DNA from: Doryteuthis pealeii
Taxonomy: Eukaryota > Mollusca > Cephalopoda > Myopsida > Loliginidae
Assembly (NCBI GenBank): GCA_023376005.1
Contig: CM042138.1
Span: forward strand, 89,407,290 to 89,471,289
Direction: 5' to 3'
Length of the DNA: 64,000 nt
Below, in pieces: positions 10,921-21,720 of this stretch. The position numbers were made by a program, and so were the translations under genes. Position 1 is the first letter of the stretch; every line of letters starts with the position of its first letter. The notes beneath the pieces were generated by a model. It had not been told where the DNA came from, made no database searches, and saw nothing but the letters and a program-made list of their open reading frames with translations.

Positions 10921-11163
10921 AAAAAAAAAATCTGCAATAGTGGATGCAACTAACTTTTTCACAGCAGCAAAAAAAAAAAAATGTTAGATGAGCTGATTTC
11001 ATGGATTGACACCTGAATTGGCCAAGTTTAGCTCAGTCATGAGTTTTTACTCTGCTTTATTCTATTTCATAGTTGAAAATATTGTGATATTGCTCTGCAT
11101 TTTTGTGCATGGAGCATTGTATTTACTGATTTAAAATAGTCTTATCAGTAAATTTTAATGATA

Positions 11164-11406
11164 CAAGGTATGTCAAAAAAGTATCGTGATTTTTTTGTAC
11201 TTTTTGACTCCCTAATATTCTAAAAAAAACAAAACGTTCCATTCATTCTTCATTTCTTGGTAATCTTGGTAAATACAGCTTTAAACTTTGTACTTTTTTG
11301 ACATGCCCTGTATTCTGAAAAAGAAAATAATGAACAAAACTTTTTTTTTCTGAATACAAGGTGTGTCAAAAAGTACAACAAATCTTGATACTTTTTTGAC
11401 ACGCCT

Positions 11407-11407
<1 letters not shown>
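11164..11407. mobile_element. Mariner-type MITE built of repeated terminal modules
   Basis: Flanked by TA at 11162 and by a TA array on the right. The module AAGGTRTGTCAAAAAAGTAT or its complement appears at 11166, near 11205 (degraded), 11291, 11360 and 11390. Between modules are blocks such as GTAAATACAGCTTTAAAC and CGTTCCATTCATTC, shared with 34815-34954 and 49230-49470. No coding sequence. Confidence 0.8.

Positions 11408-11457
<50 letters not shown>
11408..11457. repeat. (TA)n microsatellite
   Basis: A near-pure TA run abutting the MITE on its left. Confidence 0.95.
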
Positions 11458-11458
<1 letters not shown>

Positions 11459-11689
11459 TACAAAATAAGATAAAACAGGATAAAAACTCATCTCCCCAGG
11501 TGAGCAAGTATTCAACATGTCTAATAGTTAAATTCAACTGAACAAATTACTATTCTTTTTTTATACTCTTTTTTGAGTCATGTGACTATTATGGAATTGA
11601 CATACAATGCTTACTACAATGTCACAGTTCAGTGTATTAGCCACTATGCTACACACTGAAAACACTTTTATCATTCATAATTCTATATG

Positions 11690-11702
11690 TGTGTGTGTGT
11701 GC

Positions 11703-11757
<55 letters not shown>

Positions 11758-11759
11758 TA
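11690..11759. repeat. (TG)n(TA)n(CA)n compound microsatellite
   Basis: TG, TA and CA runs in that order. The tract is self-complementary and could fold back. Confidence 0.95.
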
Positions 11760-12338
11760 CCCATGAGAGCATCACTTTGAAGATAGAAAGCTGTTAGTCT
11801 CCTAAAGTAATCTTTTAGGTTTGTTATTCAATTATGAGAATCTTTTAAAGCAAAAACTAAAATAAAAGAAGCAAATGTTTTTATTGGTTCAGCAAAACTG
11901 ATTATATACAGTTCAAACTGTAAATAATATTTCACAAATGATTTCAATTCATATCTTCTTTATCACAATGTTTCAAATTATAAATTCTTTTGTTTTTCTA
12001 TAGATGAAGACACTCATCTGAATAGTGGAATAATGATGATAATTCATCTGGAAAGAACAAACTGTAAACATGTTGAAAAAAATATATGTTTATCTTCTCT
12101 GTGGACACCTGCCAATTAATACTTATCTGTATTCCTGAAAGCTTAGGTAATAAATGGGAAAGTAGAGTAAATATTTTTAACTGATTTTTTAAGAACTTGG
12201 CTGGTAGTGTACTAGTGTAATAAAGGTAGAACTTCTGCTTCTGATATTAAATTCTTGTTTGGGTTGTTGCTGGGGGTAAAGGAGGTTTGATTATGAATAT
12301 AAAAATCGGACCGTTTGAAAAATTTGGTCTTAGTCATT
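11760..12338. other. Non-coding; weak acceptor-like site at 12001-12003
   Basis: TTTTGTTTTTCTATAG at 11988-12003 looks like a splice acceptor. The sequence after it has a frame open for about 115 bases (ending in a TAA near 12118). No donor or protein match supports it, so no exon is called. Confidence 0.35.
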
Positions 12339-12666
12339 CAGTGATGCTTTTTGGTTTAGTGCATCCTGGGATGCACATATTTGCTTTAAATGAGTCCCTG
12401 GGAAAATTTATGGGTCCCAACTATAATTTCTTAATAGATTGTAGGGTTTTTATTTATGATCTGGGGAAACAACTAAAGCTGTCTAACTCCTACCTTGTAA
12501 CTTATCCTGTGTAATTCATTTCTAAGAAACTATTGAAATATATTTACAGTTAGCTTCAAATGGTGAGGGAAGAAAAAAGAAAAACACTGGGATGCATGGA
12601 TATGATTTTACTGCGTCCTTTTAGATTTTGTGCGTGACGCAGGACGCATACCCATCAGCATCTCTG
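12339..12666 (+). mobile_element. hAT-like MITE with 6-bp target duplication, copy 1
   Basis: It starts CAGTGATGC and ends GCATCTCTG. The 6-bp sequence GTCATT flanks it exactly on both sides (12333-12338 and 12667-12672). Internal blocks GTGCATCCTGGGATGCAC and ACTGGGATGCATGGATATG are shared with the copies at 21094, 33879 and 35605. The open frame within it is chance. CAG-type termini resemble hAT elements, but hATs usually duplicate 8 bp, so the superfamily is not certain. Confidence 0.85.
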
Positions 12667-12889
12667 GTCATTACTAATTTAAGTTAGACTACTGTGAGCA
12701 AAATTGAGGCTGGATGAATCTTTTCAATTAGATCTCTTTCTTCTGGCTGTGATTAGTGTAGTATCTGTTCCTGTCTACAGGCGGGGCATGGTCTGATGTT
12801 CTTATCAGTCAAAAAGGCTAGTATTCCATCCCTGTGATAACACATCTCTCCTCATTGCATTGAAAGGGGAGGCTTGGACACCTAAAGGA

Positions 12890-13112
12890 CAATAATACCA
12901 GTGGTGTAAAGGTTATTGTCATAGAAAATAGACACGACAACACGAGTTCAAATCTTGGATGAGGCTGTTTGCATTTCACATTGTACTAATACCCTTGGGA
13001 AAGGTATGAATCCAACTATTCTCCCTTTAGCTATGAGTAAAATTGTAGGGTAGACTGGACTCTTTAACCTTGGATAGGTAACCAGTCTAGGAGAAGGAAA
13101 ACTGTGAATTTG
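12890..13112 (+). repeat. tRNA-derived SINE, family B
   Basis: Head CAGTGGTGTAAAGGTTATTG with B-box-like GAGTTCAAATCTTGG, then the standard family B body through CCTTGGGAAAGGTATGAATC and AACTGTGAATTTGAAAAACC. Confidence 0.85.
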
Positions 13113-13550
13113 AAAAACCTGAGGTCAGTCATTGATTTGGGTTTGTAGCATTCCTTGTGCACCAATTCTTTCCTATTGACTGTGCCAAAAAGTGCTGATG
13201 GTCCAGCACAAGCCTTCACCACTATAAACAAAACGCTGTGTGGGTTGTTAATTGGATAAATCCTCATACGTTGATATCAAACGGCCTTGTCTAGGATTCG
13301 AACTCGAGTCGACGACTCCATTTCCTATAACTGTGACCATTATACCAATTATATACCCTATCTATGAACAATAATGGGTATATCCCAATCCTCATGAATA
13401 CAAAAGTATTATGCTGACTGAGGAGTATTATACCACTAGCAGTAGTTTACCTTTCTACACACTGTTGGCAAGTATTGTATCTATTAATGTTATAAAGATT
13501 CCATTTCATTTTCAACCTTCATTTTGGTTATTTCTCATTTAGTAACCTTT
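13113..13550. other. Non-coding; tRNA-like segment near 13281-13360
   Basis: The segment around 13285-13360 (GATTCGAACTCGAGTCGAC, then TATAACTGTGACCATTATACC) looks like the minus-strand tRNA-like head of a family B-type SINE. The rest is not recognised. Confidence 0.4.
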
Positions 13551-13554
13551 GTTA

Positions 13555-13730
13555 ACTTACGACATGCTCTTGGAGCAGGCATAAATCCATTTATCTCCCT
13601 CTACCTATCTGTAAATAAGTAGGGAATATTGGGTTCCATAACCTTGATAAAATCTAATTGGTCTAGGACAAGGAAAACTCTGAATTTAAACCAGCTGTAC
13701 TTTATTTAAAAAGAGCCTCCTCTTAGCTGG
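13555..13730 (+). repeat. SINE family B, partial
   Basis: Blocks CTTGGAGCAGGCATAAATCC, GGGTTCCATAACCTTGATA and GGAAAACTCTGAATTTAAAC follow the family B body. The head is missing. Confidence 0.65.
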
Positions 13731-13769
13731 AAAACTTTTACAGAGCTCTGACTGTTCTTGGTTTTTGAA

Positions 13770-13985
13770 ATCAAATTGTCTACTCCTAGACTAGTTGTCA
13801 ATGAAGGCTAGAGAGCCCAGTCTGGCCTGCTAACTTATCCATAGCTGGTTATAGAAGAGATGGATTCCTGCCTTTTTCAAGGGAATTTGTGCAATGAAAA
13901 TGCAAATGGTCTTGGCTGGAATTTGAACTCAGCTAATGATACTATTTTCTATGTTTTTAGTAGTTAATCCACCAGAACAATAATA
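13770..13985 (-). repeat. SINE family B, inverted relative to the previous copy
   Basis: The minus-strand copy runs from the GAAATCAAATTGTC side to a head near 13965, with blocks AGCCCAGTCTGGCCTGC and CCATAGCTGG. With the plus-strand copy at 13555-13730 it makes a tail-to-tail inverted pair. Confidence 0.7.
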
Positions 13986-14165
13986 TGAATAGTATTGAAA
14001 TATTTGCTCAGAAATGTTAGAATAGATATTTATTAGATCCACATTCAGATAATGGATAGTATCACAGAATTCCAAATAATGCCTTTAAAGCCACTCAATG
14101 TCACATTGGTTTATAGGATTGGTGCTATATTTGTTATAGTTTTTGTACAAGAGTAGTATTAAGAG

Positions 14166-14195
<30 letters not shown>
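14166..14195. repeat. (TA)n microsatellite
   Basis: TA run directly before a family A SINE. Confidence 0.95.
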
Positions 14196-14197
<2 letters not shown>

Positions 14198-14428
14198 AGT
14201 CAGTAGAACATCTGCTTAGGAACCACAAGGATCTAGGTTTGATACTGGCTCTTGCTAGCACATGAGTAGCACACCTTAGATCTGTGCAGTAAAGTGGAGA
14301 GCTGATGGTAGGTGTTGCACTCCAGCTCGGATGCAAAAATAATCTCTGTAGTCTAGTGCTAGGGAAAAGGGAAATTCCCTTGTTGACCAGTTGATACCAA
14401 CAATAAGCCACACTCTACCAACTACAAT
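14196..14428 (+). repeat. tRNA-derived SINE, family A, inside a TA array
   Basis: It matches 33181-33440: CTCAGTCAGTAGAACATCTG (A-box side), GGATCTAGGTTTGATACTGG (B box), then the body with GAGCTGATGGTAGGTG and the tail GTTGATACCAACAATAAGCC. The first bases of the tRNA head are missing. TA runs lie on both sides. Confidence 0.85.
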
Positions 14429-14452
14429 ATATATATATATATATATATATCC
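14427..14452. repeat. (TA)n microsatellite
   Basis: TA run directly after the family A SINE. Confidence 0.95.
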
Positions 14453-14826
14453 CTTTATTCTTATATGAAGCCTGATCAATCATTATTATGAACAATTTTG
14501 ACTAATGATATTATCCTCGGATGTGTTCATTCTGTTTGTTTAGGTATTATTTTTTAACAATTTCTACAGCATTGAAGCTCTATATCTCATGAGGAATTTA
14601 TTGTTTATTCTTATTTCTGATATAGGCTGTTACAGAATTGATAATTTGTCAACTTCATAAAAAGTATAAGAGAAAGGGGTGGGGGCTTATTTTTGGCAAA
14701 GAAAAGCTAAACAAATTAGGAAAGTCTTTTGACTTTGCTAATTGATCAAAATAACCTAAAGTATGTTGTTGCTTATTAAAACATTTTAAGAAATTACTCT
14801 ACACTAAATATAAATGATGTTCTAGA

Positions 14827-14945
14827 AAACAATAAGTTCATTTAATGAAACTTAACATCAATATGAGAATATTAGAAGAAAAAGTTAATTACTGATTGTT
14901 ATCTTTATTTATGACCTTTTTAAACATTCAACTCTATAACATGAA
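14827..14945 (+). repeat. Direct duplication, left copy
   Basis: About 119 bases, from AAACAATAAG to CATAACATGAA-type sequence. They recur at 15492-15610 with only scattered substitutions. Shared exact blocks include ATCAATATGAGAATATTAG and ATCTTTATTTATGACC. A family D repeat lies between the two copies. Confidence 0.85.
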
Positions 14946-14959
14946 TGACCTGTCAGCTG

Positions 14960-15491
14960 GGGCTTTAGAATACACTGACTGCACCTCTGCAAAGGGGTAA
15001 GACTCCCCCAATGGGGCCACCTGTTGGCTGTAGGTGGCGACCCATGATGTTTAAGGATGGAAACCAGGTGGCTGAGCAGTCCATGACATGCAACACTCCA
15101 TTTTGGCCCTTACTTAGGTTAGACGGGCGGTCAGAGAGGCCCCCTTCAATCTCTTTGGGTCATGTCAAACCCTAGTACCTATATGATTGCCCTTATGGCA
15201 AGCCCCAACCCTTTTTATCATATATGTGCTAGAAGGCAGTGGCTGAGGGTCTTCATAAACTGATGGTGAGGTTCCAGTTCTGGAGAATTTGGAACACTCC
15301 TTTATCACCATTGTTCCCAGAACCACTCTGACCCGGAGTGGTAGTACCTGTTAGGGCCCCATCTATGGGTTAAATGGAAAAATGTTTAAAATAAATTTGA
15401 GTCTCTATTAAGAATGAATTTATTTCAAAACTTTGACAGCATTAAATGACCCACTGTGGTTGATATGCCATAAAACAAAACAAGCCAAATG
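14960..15491 (+). repeat. Family D interspersed repeat
   Basis: Near-complete copy: TGCAAAGGGGTAAGACTCCC, GGATGGAAACCAGGTGGC, CATGACATGCAACACTCC, GGTCATGTCAAACCC, GGTGAGGTTCCAGTTCTGG, CTGACCCGGAGTGGTAGTAC, CCATCTATGGGTTAAATGG, then the tail CATTAAATGACCCAC and TTGATATGCC. Related copies are at 21845-22315, 46880-47510 (inverted) and 56450-56920 (inverted). No coding frame. Confidence 0.85.
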
Positions 15492-15610
15492 AAACAATAA
15501 GTTTATTTAGTGATACTTATCATCAATATGAGAATATTAGAAGAAAAAGTTGATTACTTATTGCTATCTTTATTTATGACCCTTTTTAAACATTCAACTC
15601 ATAACATGAA
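15492..15610 (+). repeat. Direct duplication, right copy
   Basis: Second copy of the sequence at 14827-14945. The family D repeat is placed exactly between the two. Confidence 0.85.
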
Positions 15611-16570
15611 ATATCAATGACTTTTGCCAGTGGAACCAAGTTATGCATGAAACACAATTTGATATTTGATTATTTCACTTATAATTTACAATCTACAATA
15701 ACAGGTAATAAAATGCATTCTTTGTTAAGGCCACTAAAACATCATTGTAAATATTTACAGCTAAAATAATTAACATCAGTTAAAGATGCACCACATGACC
15801 TCTGAAATTTCAACTGAATTTTTCAAGTGTTTTTATTTACAATTGATCTTTGTTGTAACATGGAAAAGAAAATTTAAAAATTCAAAAAGGTTTCTACCAT
15901 TGAATCATAATACTTTCTATTTGCATTATTAAACCATGAAAACAATTTGGAAAAAAATCTGATAAAACGGGGAAAAATATAAATGGAAAGGTAGATAAAC
16001 CAACACAAACAGAATGAATTTAATAATCTTTAACTTTTGGAATGATAGATAATGAGAAGAAAAAAGGGGGGGGGGAGAAAAAAGAGAAAATAGAAAGAAA
16101 AAGGAAGACAGGGATAAAAAAAACCAATCTATCTGGGTGTCAAAGTAGATGATACAGCTGATATATACAAAATTGATACATCATAGCAGATAAAAAAGGG
16201 GTGGTGTGGTGAAATTACCAAAGGGAAAGTGGATGAAAAAACATATGTAAGAAAAATATTTAGAAGTATGAATGTATACTAGCAAAATAAAATCTTTTTT
16301 TTTTATAATTATCATTCTAATTCATTGTCAATCTTAATATTATTCTCACAGATTATGATTTTTGCCAAACAGGGTACAATACAGAAAAAAAGAGAGAGTT
16401 GTTTATTGATGCGTTTGGACCACTGTGCCTAGAGAGTTTGTGTGATCTCACTCCATGGACTGTCTTTCCAACTGAGGCTTGTTGTGGCAAGCCAACATTT
16501 AGCCCATTTGTATACATTTTTTTTTAAACATGCTTTGCTGTACAAAACATATATTCTTCTGATTTTCCAC
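15611..16570. other. AT-rich non-coding stretch
   Basis: No recognised element. A purine-rich tract with a G run lies at about 16055-16120. Confidence 0.5.
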
Positions 16571-16724
16571 CATTTATGAAAAAAAATATATATATATATA
16601 AAGGTGTGTCATAAAAATATTGAGATTGAAGCTGTATTTACTAAGATAGAAATGAACAATGAATGAAACGTAGATTTTTTTACAAGTCAAAAATTACAAA
16701 AAATCTTGATACTTTTTTGACATA

Positions 16725-16795
<71 letters not shown>
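16571..16795. mobile_element. Mariner-type MITE between two TA arrays
   Basis: The MITE body (16601-16728) starts AAGGTGTGTCATAAAAATAT, passes through AGCTGTATTTACTAAGATAG and ATGAACAATGAATGAAACG, and ends GATACTTTTTTGACATACCT. TA arrays cover 16586-16600 and 16726-16795. Confidence 0.85.
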
Positions 16796-16796
<1 letters not shown>

Positions 16797-16899
16797 TGCA
16801 AAAAATATTAGATGATGCTGAGTGACCAACAGTCAGAAGCTATTCACCTTGCCTCTCCAGATTTTGATACAAGTAGCAGCTACTTACTGATTCTTGGCA

Positions 16900-17130
16900 C
16901 TCTGCATGAATCCAACTCCTTTCAGTAAATAGTAACCTTGGTTAGGCAACCAGTCTAGAAGAAAAAAAATTATGAATTCAAACCTATTAAATCCGCTTGG
17001 GGTGGTCACTACTAGAATAGGATCAGTCCTAATTAGTGATCTATTTCACTAATAATTTAACCAGCTATATCCTACTTAAAAATTGACCTTGTGTCACACC
17101 CTACATGTAGCAGAGGGGTTGGGTAAATAC
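16900..17130 (+). repeat. SINE family B, partial
   Basis: Blocks TTCTTGGCACTCTGCATG, AACCTTGGTTAGGCAACCAG and GAATTCAAACCTATTAAATC, then TTGACCTTGTGTCACACCC and GCAGAGGGGTTGGGTAAA. The stretch 17000-17050 (GGTGGTCACTACTAGAATAG) also occurs inverted at 2465-2515, next to another family B copy, and is probably part of a subfamily. Confidence 0.75.
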
Positions 17131-17745
17131 ATACAACATGAAGAATTCAAGAGCATATTTCCATTTATTTTATTTCTTTAAAATTTTGGTAATGAGCCTT
17201 TTGCTGATGATTTTGAATCTAATTCTTCTCGATTAAAATATTAGTGTGTAATTCTACTTGACTGTAGAGGAGATTTAGAATTTGATTTATTCAAAGATAT
17301 TTGGTAGATTTTTACAAGAGAAGCTTATGTGTGACCTCCATTTCAGACATAAGATTCTTCTTATTGGAAACACATGAAATGGTCTTTGTAGGCAATGGTG
17401 CAGAAATTTCAAACTGTTCTTGATAAGACTTTGGTATGAGTCAAGATTTCAGGTGCTGAAAGACTTTTCTTCCTTTATCTGTTGCTGGATAATTTGTTTA
17501 CCTAAAAGAAACAAACATGTAATTTCTGATGCAGCTTTTAAACAGATGTGGCTGTTCTGCTTCAAGTACACGTGTCTGGGTTGCAATTGATGGGAAAATT
17601 TTTTAAAGCAAAATAGAAAAAAAAAGTTGCCCTACTTATTGTCCCAAAGTAACTTCATCTACATAGTCTAACTGAAGGTGAATAAAATTTTTGATGCCCA
17701 AATTTTAGCCAACTAAATCCTTAAGCTACTACTAATATATAAATA
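17131..17745. other. Non-coding stretch, nothing recognised
   Basis: No repeat family or coding feature that I can support. Confidence 0.5.
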
Positions 17746-18235
17746 TAAGAGATGCTCCAAGCATAATATCTCAAATTTATTTCCATGGAAACTGCAAAAG
17801 TACCTTTAAAATTCCTCTTTTGTTATGGTGGGATGATGTTGAATTTTCCCATCCTCAAATTTTATCATTAAGATTAAGTTTCAGTTTAGAACACAATAAA
17901 AAGTAGCATTTAGTTAAGTTTGGTGAGTTAGGAGAGTACTGAACTTGCACAATCCTGTGTTTCACAAAAAACTGCTTGTCATAAAGTACTAAAAATTGGC
18001 ATGGACTCATCTAGACTTTGTGTTAGATGTTGAAACATTACTTCTTATATGAGTTACTAATCGGTGCAAATGTAATTTGAATTTTAAAATTAAATTCAGA
18101 ATACTTTCACACACACATATATATATGTATGATAGATTTCTTCTATACTGTTCTTTTTTCTTCTTTTTTTTTTTGTATGTTATGTTGAATGCCCAGTATT
18201 TTTTACATTTAAGAAATTGAGTTAAATTGCCTGTG

Positions 18236-18612
18236 TGTGTGTCTGTTTGGTTTAACTTATTTGTTTAATGGCATATCAACTCTTTATGGGTTATTCAATG
18301 CTGAAATGTGATTTATTTGTAAATTTTTGTAATCATAACTATATCTTTAATGTCCAATTGTATTTTTTTCTAATTACCCTTTTATTTGTCAATAATCATT
18401 TGTTTGTAGACATTGATATGGTATCAAGTGTTCCTATCAAATATTAATAATTTTTAAACATTTCTATGACTCCTTAATAAGACCCTAACAGGTATGATCC
18501 CTTCAGATCAGATTGGAACTGGGGGTAATGGCAATGAAGGGGTACTCCTTGCTCTCTAGATCTATAGAACTTCACCAGATGCAGTTTAGTGTTATACTCT
18601 GTTTTTGGCATT
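18236..18612 (-). repeat. Family D repeat fragment, inverted, inside the mariner
   Basis: The tail side reads TTTAATGGCATATCAACTC and GGGTTATTCAATGCTG. The body follows with GACCCTAACAGGTATGATC and ACCAGATGCAGTTTAG. Confidence 0.75.
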
Positions 18613-18759
18613 TATGTTTGTGCAAATTCTAAAATTCATTTTCAATTCATTTTGCATTTGACACTGCTCTCAAAATGATATACAGTTGCAACATATATTA
18701 CATATAATGCTTCTGTACATTCTGTTTAATCAATCAAAATTTTTTGTTCAAGATTAAGT

Positions 18760-19060
18760 AGCACCATTGGATAGAGTGAGTTTTCAGCAACAAAACAGTT
18801 TTTTTCCTCACAGTCATCACCACCATCGGCTAAGCATTTTTAGCTAGTGATGAACAAGAACCTGCATGCTGTGCTCATAAAAAAACTACACCAGCAAAGG
18901 CAAGCCACTTTTTAGCAACAGAGATGATGGTGCTGATGTCAGGAAAATGTTGTCTATGTAGTCCATCTTTCATCAACCCAATTTGTGCAGATGAACTGAT
19001 CAATGCATTCTTCATTCTGTGGGTTGACAGATATGTTGAATGCGGCTTGTCACTTATATA
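18760..19060 (-). pseudogene. Mariner transposase C-terminal remnant
   Basis: On the minus strand one frame gives MKDGLHRQHFPDIS, then AKKWLAFAGVVF, the region just before the C-terminus in mariner-family transposases. Downstream the frame is broken, but a degraded HH..LKML and GDYVEK-like segment is suggested. Upstream catalytic motifs are not recognisable. The element is inactive. Confidence 0.65.
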
Positions 19061-19544
19061 TTGCTGTCACTAAAATACATTAGTCACTGCCTAACTGTTC
19101 ACATCCATCGTTTTGTCTCCATAAATGTTCATCAAGTGTCAATGAATACCAATGGATGTAATTCAATAACACACCTCTGCTTTCATGTAAGATGTCATTT
19201 TTCCAGCCTGCCACTCAACTGCTATTTGCAACAAGACAAAAAAGTTATGAGTTATTAGCAGTAAGTTTTATCCACTATATCTATCCCACCATCATCTACC
19301 CGATGTTATGGAACAATATGATAAAAGAAGAGGCATTACTTTTGGAGCTACCCTTTTATATGCACTGCATACACACGCTTGTTCATCACTGATAAAAGTA
19401 CATAGCTAATGATGGTGACAATTGACATAATTTGACAGTTGAAAACTTGCTCTATCCAATGATCTATCTATTATGCTATTATATATGTTGTACTTTCAAC
19501 TGAAAATAAATAGTGCTTTACTTTTGGAGCATCTCTCAAATATT

Positions 19545-20115
19545 TATTTATTAAATGTCTGTTTATTTGATTAAATTTGAATTTTGGCCAAATCATTAAT
19601 ATTGCAGCCATTAACCCAATTTTTTATCTGTTTTTTTTTTAATTTCTTTTTTAGTATTTATAAGGTTTCAAAACTTTAATTCTATATTAATTGAAAGGTC
19701 CATTAGATGTGTCCAACAAACTAATCTTGCAGATCATTAATATTGTAATGAGTTTAATCCTTACTGGATGGCCCATATTTGTAACAGTTTAGCAGAATAT
19801 GCCTAGCTTAGGAAATATCTAATTGGAAACTAGACTTATTGAATCTCTAAGCAATTTTTTTACTAAATTTAATCAGTTCTAAAACAGTGTCAATATCTAG
19901 GCTCAAAATAATTTTATAATAAATCATTACTATTTTATTTACTCTTTATTCATTATTTTATCTATTCTTATCTTTTATTTATTTTTTATTCCTTATTTTT
20001 ATTTATTTATCATATGTTTTATTTATTATTCTATTCATTTATGCATTGCTATTATTTCATATTATATTATCTTTATAATTAATCTATTATCTTTTTTTAT
20101 TAATAGTACCTATAT
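19545..20115. other. AT-rich low-complexity stretch
   Basis: The part at 19918-20100 is mostly TTATT and TTTAT-type words and looks like an eroded simple repeat. Nothing coding. Confidence 0.5.
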
Positions 20116-20116
20116 A

Positions 20117-20375
20117 TGAGTGGTGGTTAAAAAGTATAAGAGTAAATTTTCAATTGAAATAATGACATGTGCATAGCTGAGTAATTTATATAGTGATGAT
20201 GTCTACATAAGTCCATGCCAATTTAAACAAAATGATGAAGCCAGTCTTTATACTTTTTGATTGAAATACTTTTGTTGAAACACAGGGTTGTGAAAGTGCA
20301 CAATTTATTTATTATTAATTTATGTCTTTATACATATAGTGCTTCAATCTCAATACTTTTTGAATATACCTCATA
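20117..20375. mobile_element. Mariner-type terminal remnant
   Basis: GTGGTTAAAAAGTATAAGAG at the left and ACTTTTTGAATATACCTCAT at the right resemble inverted mariner ends. Internal blocks GATGAAGCCAGTC and AAACACAGGGTTGTGAAAGT recur at 33590-33790. No usable frame. Confidence 0.5.
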
Positions 20376-21093
20376 AAAAATTTACATCCAACATAGATAA
20401 GTATGAAGAAATATATTATTAATACACCGTTTTTATATAGTTTTATTGATTTATTTTTTCAAGATCTAGCCAAACTACTTTGTGCCTTACTGGTATATAA
20501 TAAGCAAAAATTGTTTCTGTCAGAAAAACTCCAGTTCAGGTTTTAAATGTTTTAAATTGTTATTATAGTGGAAAGTAATTAGGAGAGGCGAGCTTAATTG
20601 TCTACCTACTGGAAACTTGTCAATTATTTGTTTCATAGGTAGAGAAATTTAGCAAATTGATTGGCAGGAATTCTTCTTTGTAAAGTATCCAATGTTTCTA
20701 AAAACAATGGCCATGTAATTTTAGTCATTGGCTTTGAGGAAAAATATGTTCACAATTCTGCTGTCCAAATATAACTGATAGATAATTCAATAAATGTATT
20801 TTTAATTCATTCTTAAATATAAAGTAAATGCTTCTTTTTTTTCTTAAATTTTTCATAGTATTTGGTTTGAATATAGAAATATCTGGCTTCCTTGGTGACT
20901 TACATAATCGTTAGGATTGATTGTAAAGAAAAACTAAGAAAGGTTTTAAAATATTCTGATTACTCCTTGTCTTCTTCACACTGTGTTGGGTTTTTTCTTA
21001 ACTAAAAAAAGTTATTTCATCTTAATTTTATTTTTATGTATATATTCATCATTGAGTAGTTTGAAAATGAGAAAAATATAGTATATACATATT
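20376..21093. other. AT-rich non-coding stretch, nothing recognised
   Basis: No supported element or exon. Confidence 0.5.
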
Positions 21094-21439
21094 CAGTGAT
21101 GCTGATAGCTTTTTGATTTAGTGCATCCTGGGACACGCATATTTGCTTTGAATGAGTTCCCAGGAAAATTTGTTGATCCCAACTAAAGTTTCTTAATAGA
21201 TTGTAGGGTTCTTATTTATGATCTTAGGAAACAACTAAAGCTGTCTAACTCCTACCCTTGTAGCCTATCCTGTGTAATTCATTTTTAAGAAACTATTGAA
21301 ATGTATTTACAGTTAGCTTGAAATGGTGAAGGAAGAAAAAAGAAAAACACTGGGATGCATGGATATGTTTTTATATTACTGCGTCCTTTTAGATTTTTGT
21401 GTGTCAGGTACACATCCTGCATCCCTATCAGCATCTCTG
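21094..21439 (+). mobile_element. hAT-like MITE with 6-bp target duplication, copy 2
   Basis: It starts CAGTGATGCTGATAGC and ends CTATCAGCATCTCTG, a 15-bp imperfect inverted repeat. CATATT flanks it exactly (21088-21093 and 21440-21445). At 346 bp it is the longest of the four copies. Confidence 0.9.
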
Positions 21440-21449
21440 CATATTAAAA

Positions 21450-21720
21450 ATGGCTCTGCAAGAGTAGGATGTGATACAAGGTCAATTTCTTAAGCTGAAT
21501 TTAACAGGTCTAAATTTAGTTTTCTTTCTAGACTGGTTGCCTAACCAAGCTTAAAGAATCCAGTCTAGCCTGCTATTTACCCATAGCTGGAGGGAGAATA
21601 GTTTGATGCATACCTTTCCCAAGGTTATTAGTGCTATGTGAAAAGCACACAGCCCCGTCCATGATTTAAACTCATCTTACCATGTCCATTCCCTACAATG
21701 ATATAATTCATATCAGAGTA
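21450..21720 (-). repeat. SINE family B
   Basis: On the minus strand the copy runs from the tRNA-like head near 21715 (ATTGTAGGGAATGGACATGG) to the 3' end near 21450. It includes AGGATGTGATACAAGG, the complement of the family's CTTGTGTCACATCCT block. Confidence 0.85.

Larger units (their letters stand above)
17748..19540. mobile_element. Mariner-type transposon interrupted by a family D repeat
   Basis: The left end AGAGATGCTCCAA (after TA at 17746) and the right end TTGGAGCATCTCTC (before TA at 19541) are inverted. The same terminus is seen at 45830 and, diverged, at 10755. The span is about 1.79 kb. Removing the inverted family D fragment at 18236-18612 leaves about 1.4 kb, near the size of an intact mariner. 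Confidence 0.7.

Noticed and set aside
11281..11463. Open frames rich in YIYIYI
   Set aside because: These are translated TA microsatellites, here and at 41945, 46416, 46548, 49059, 49171 and 49398.
12004..12120. Terminal exon after a TTTTTCTATAG acceptor
   Set aside because: The longest frame after the acceptor does not match the phase of the upstream candidates, and the in-phase frame stops after five codons. No protein match.
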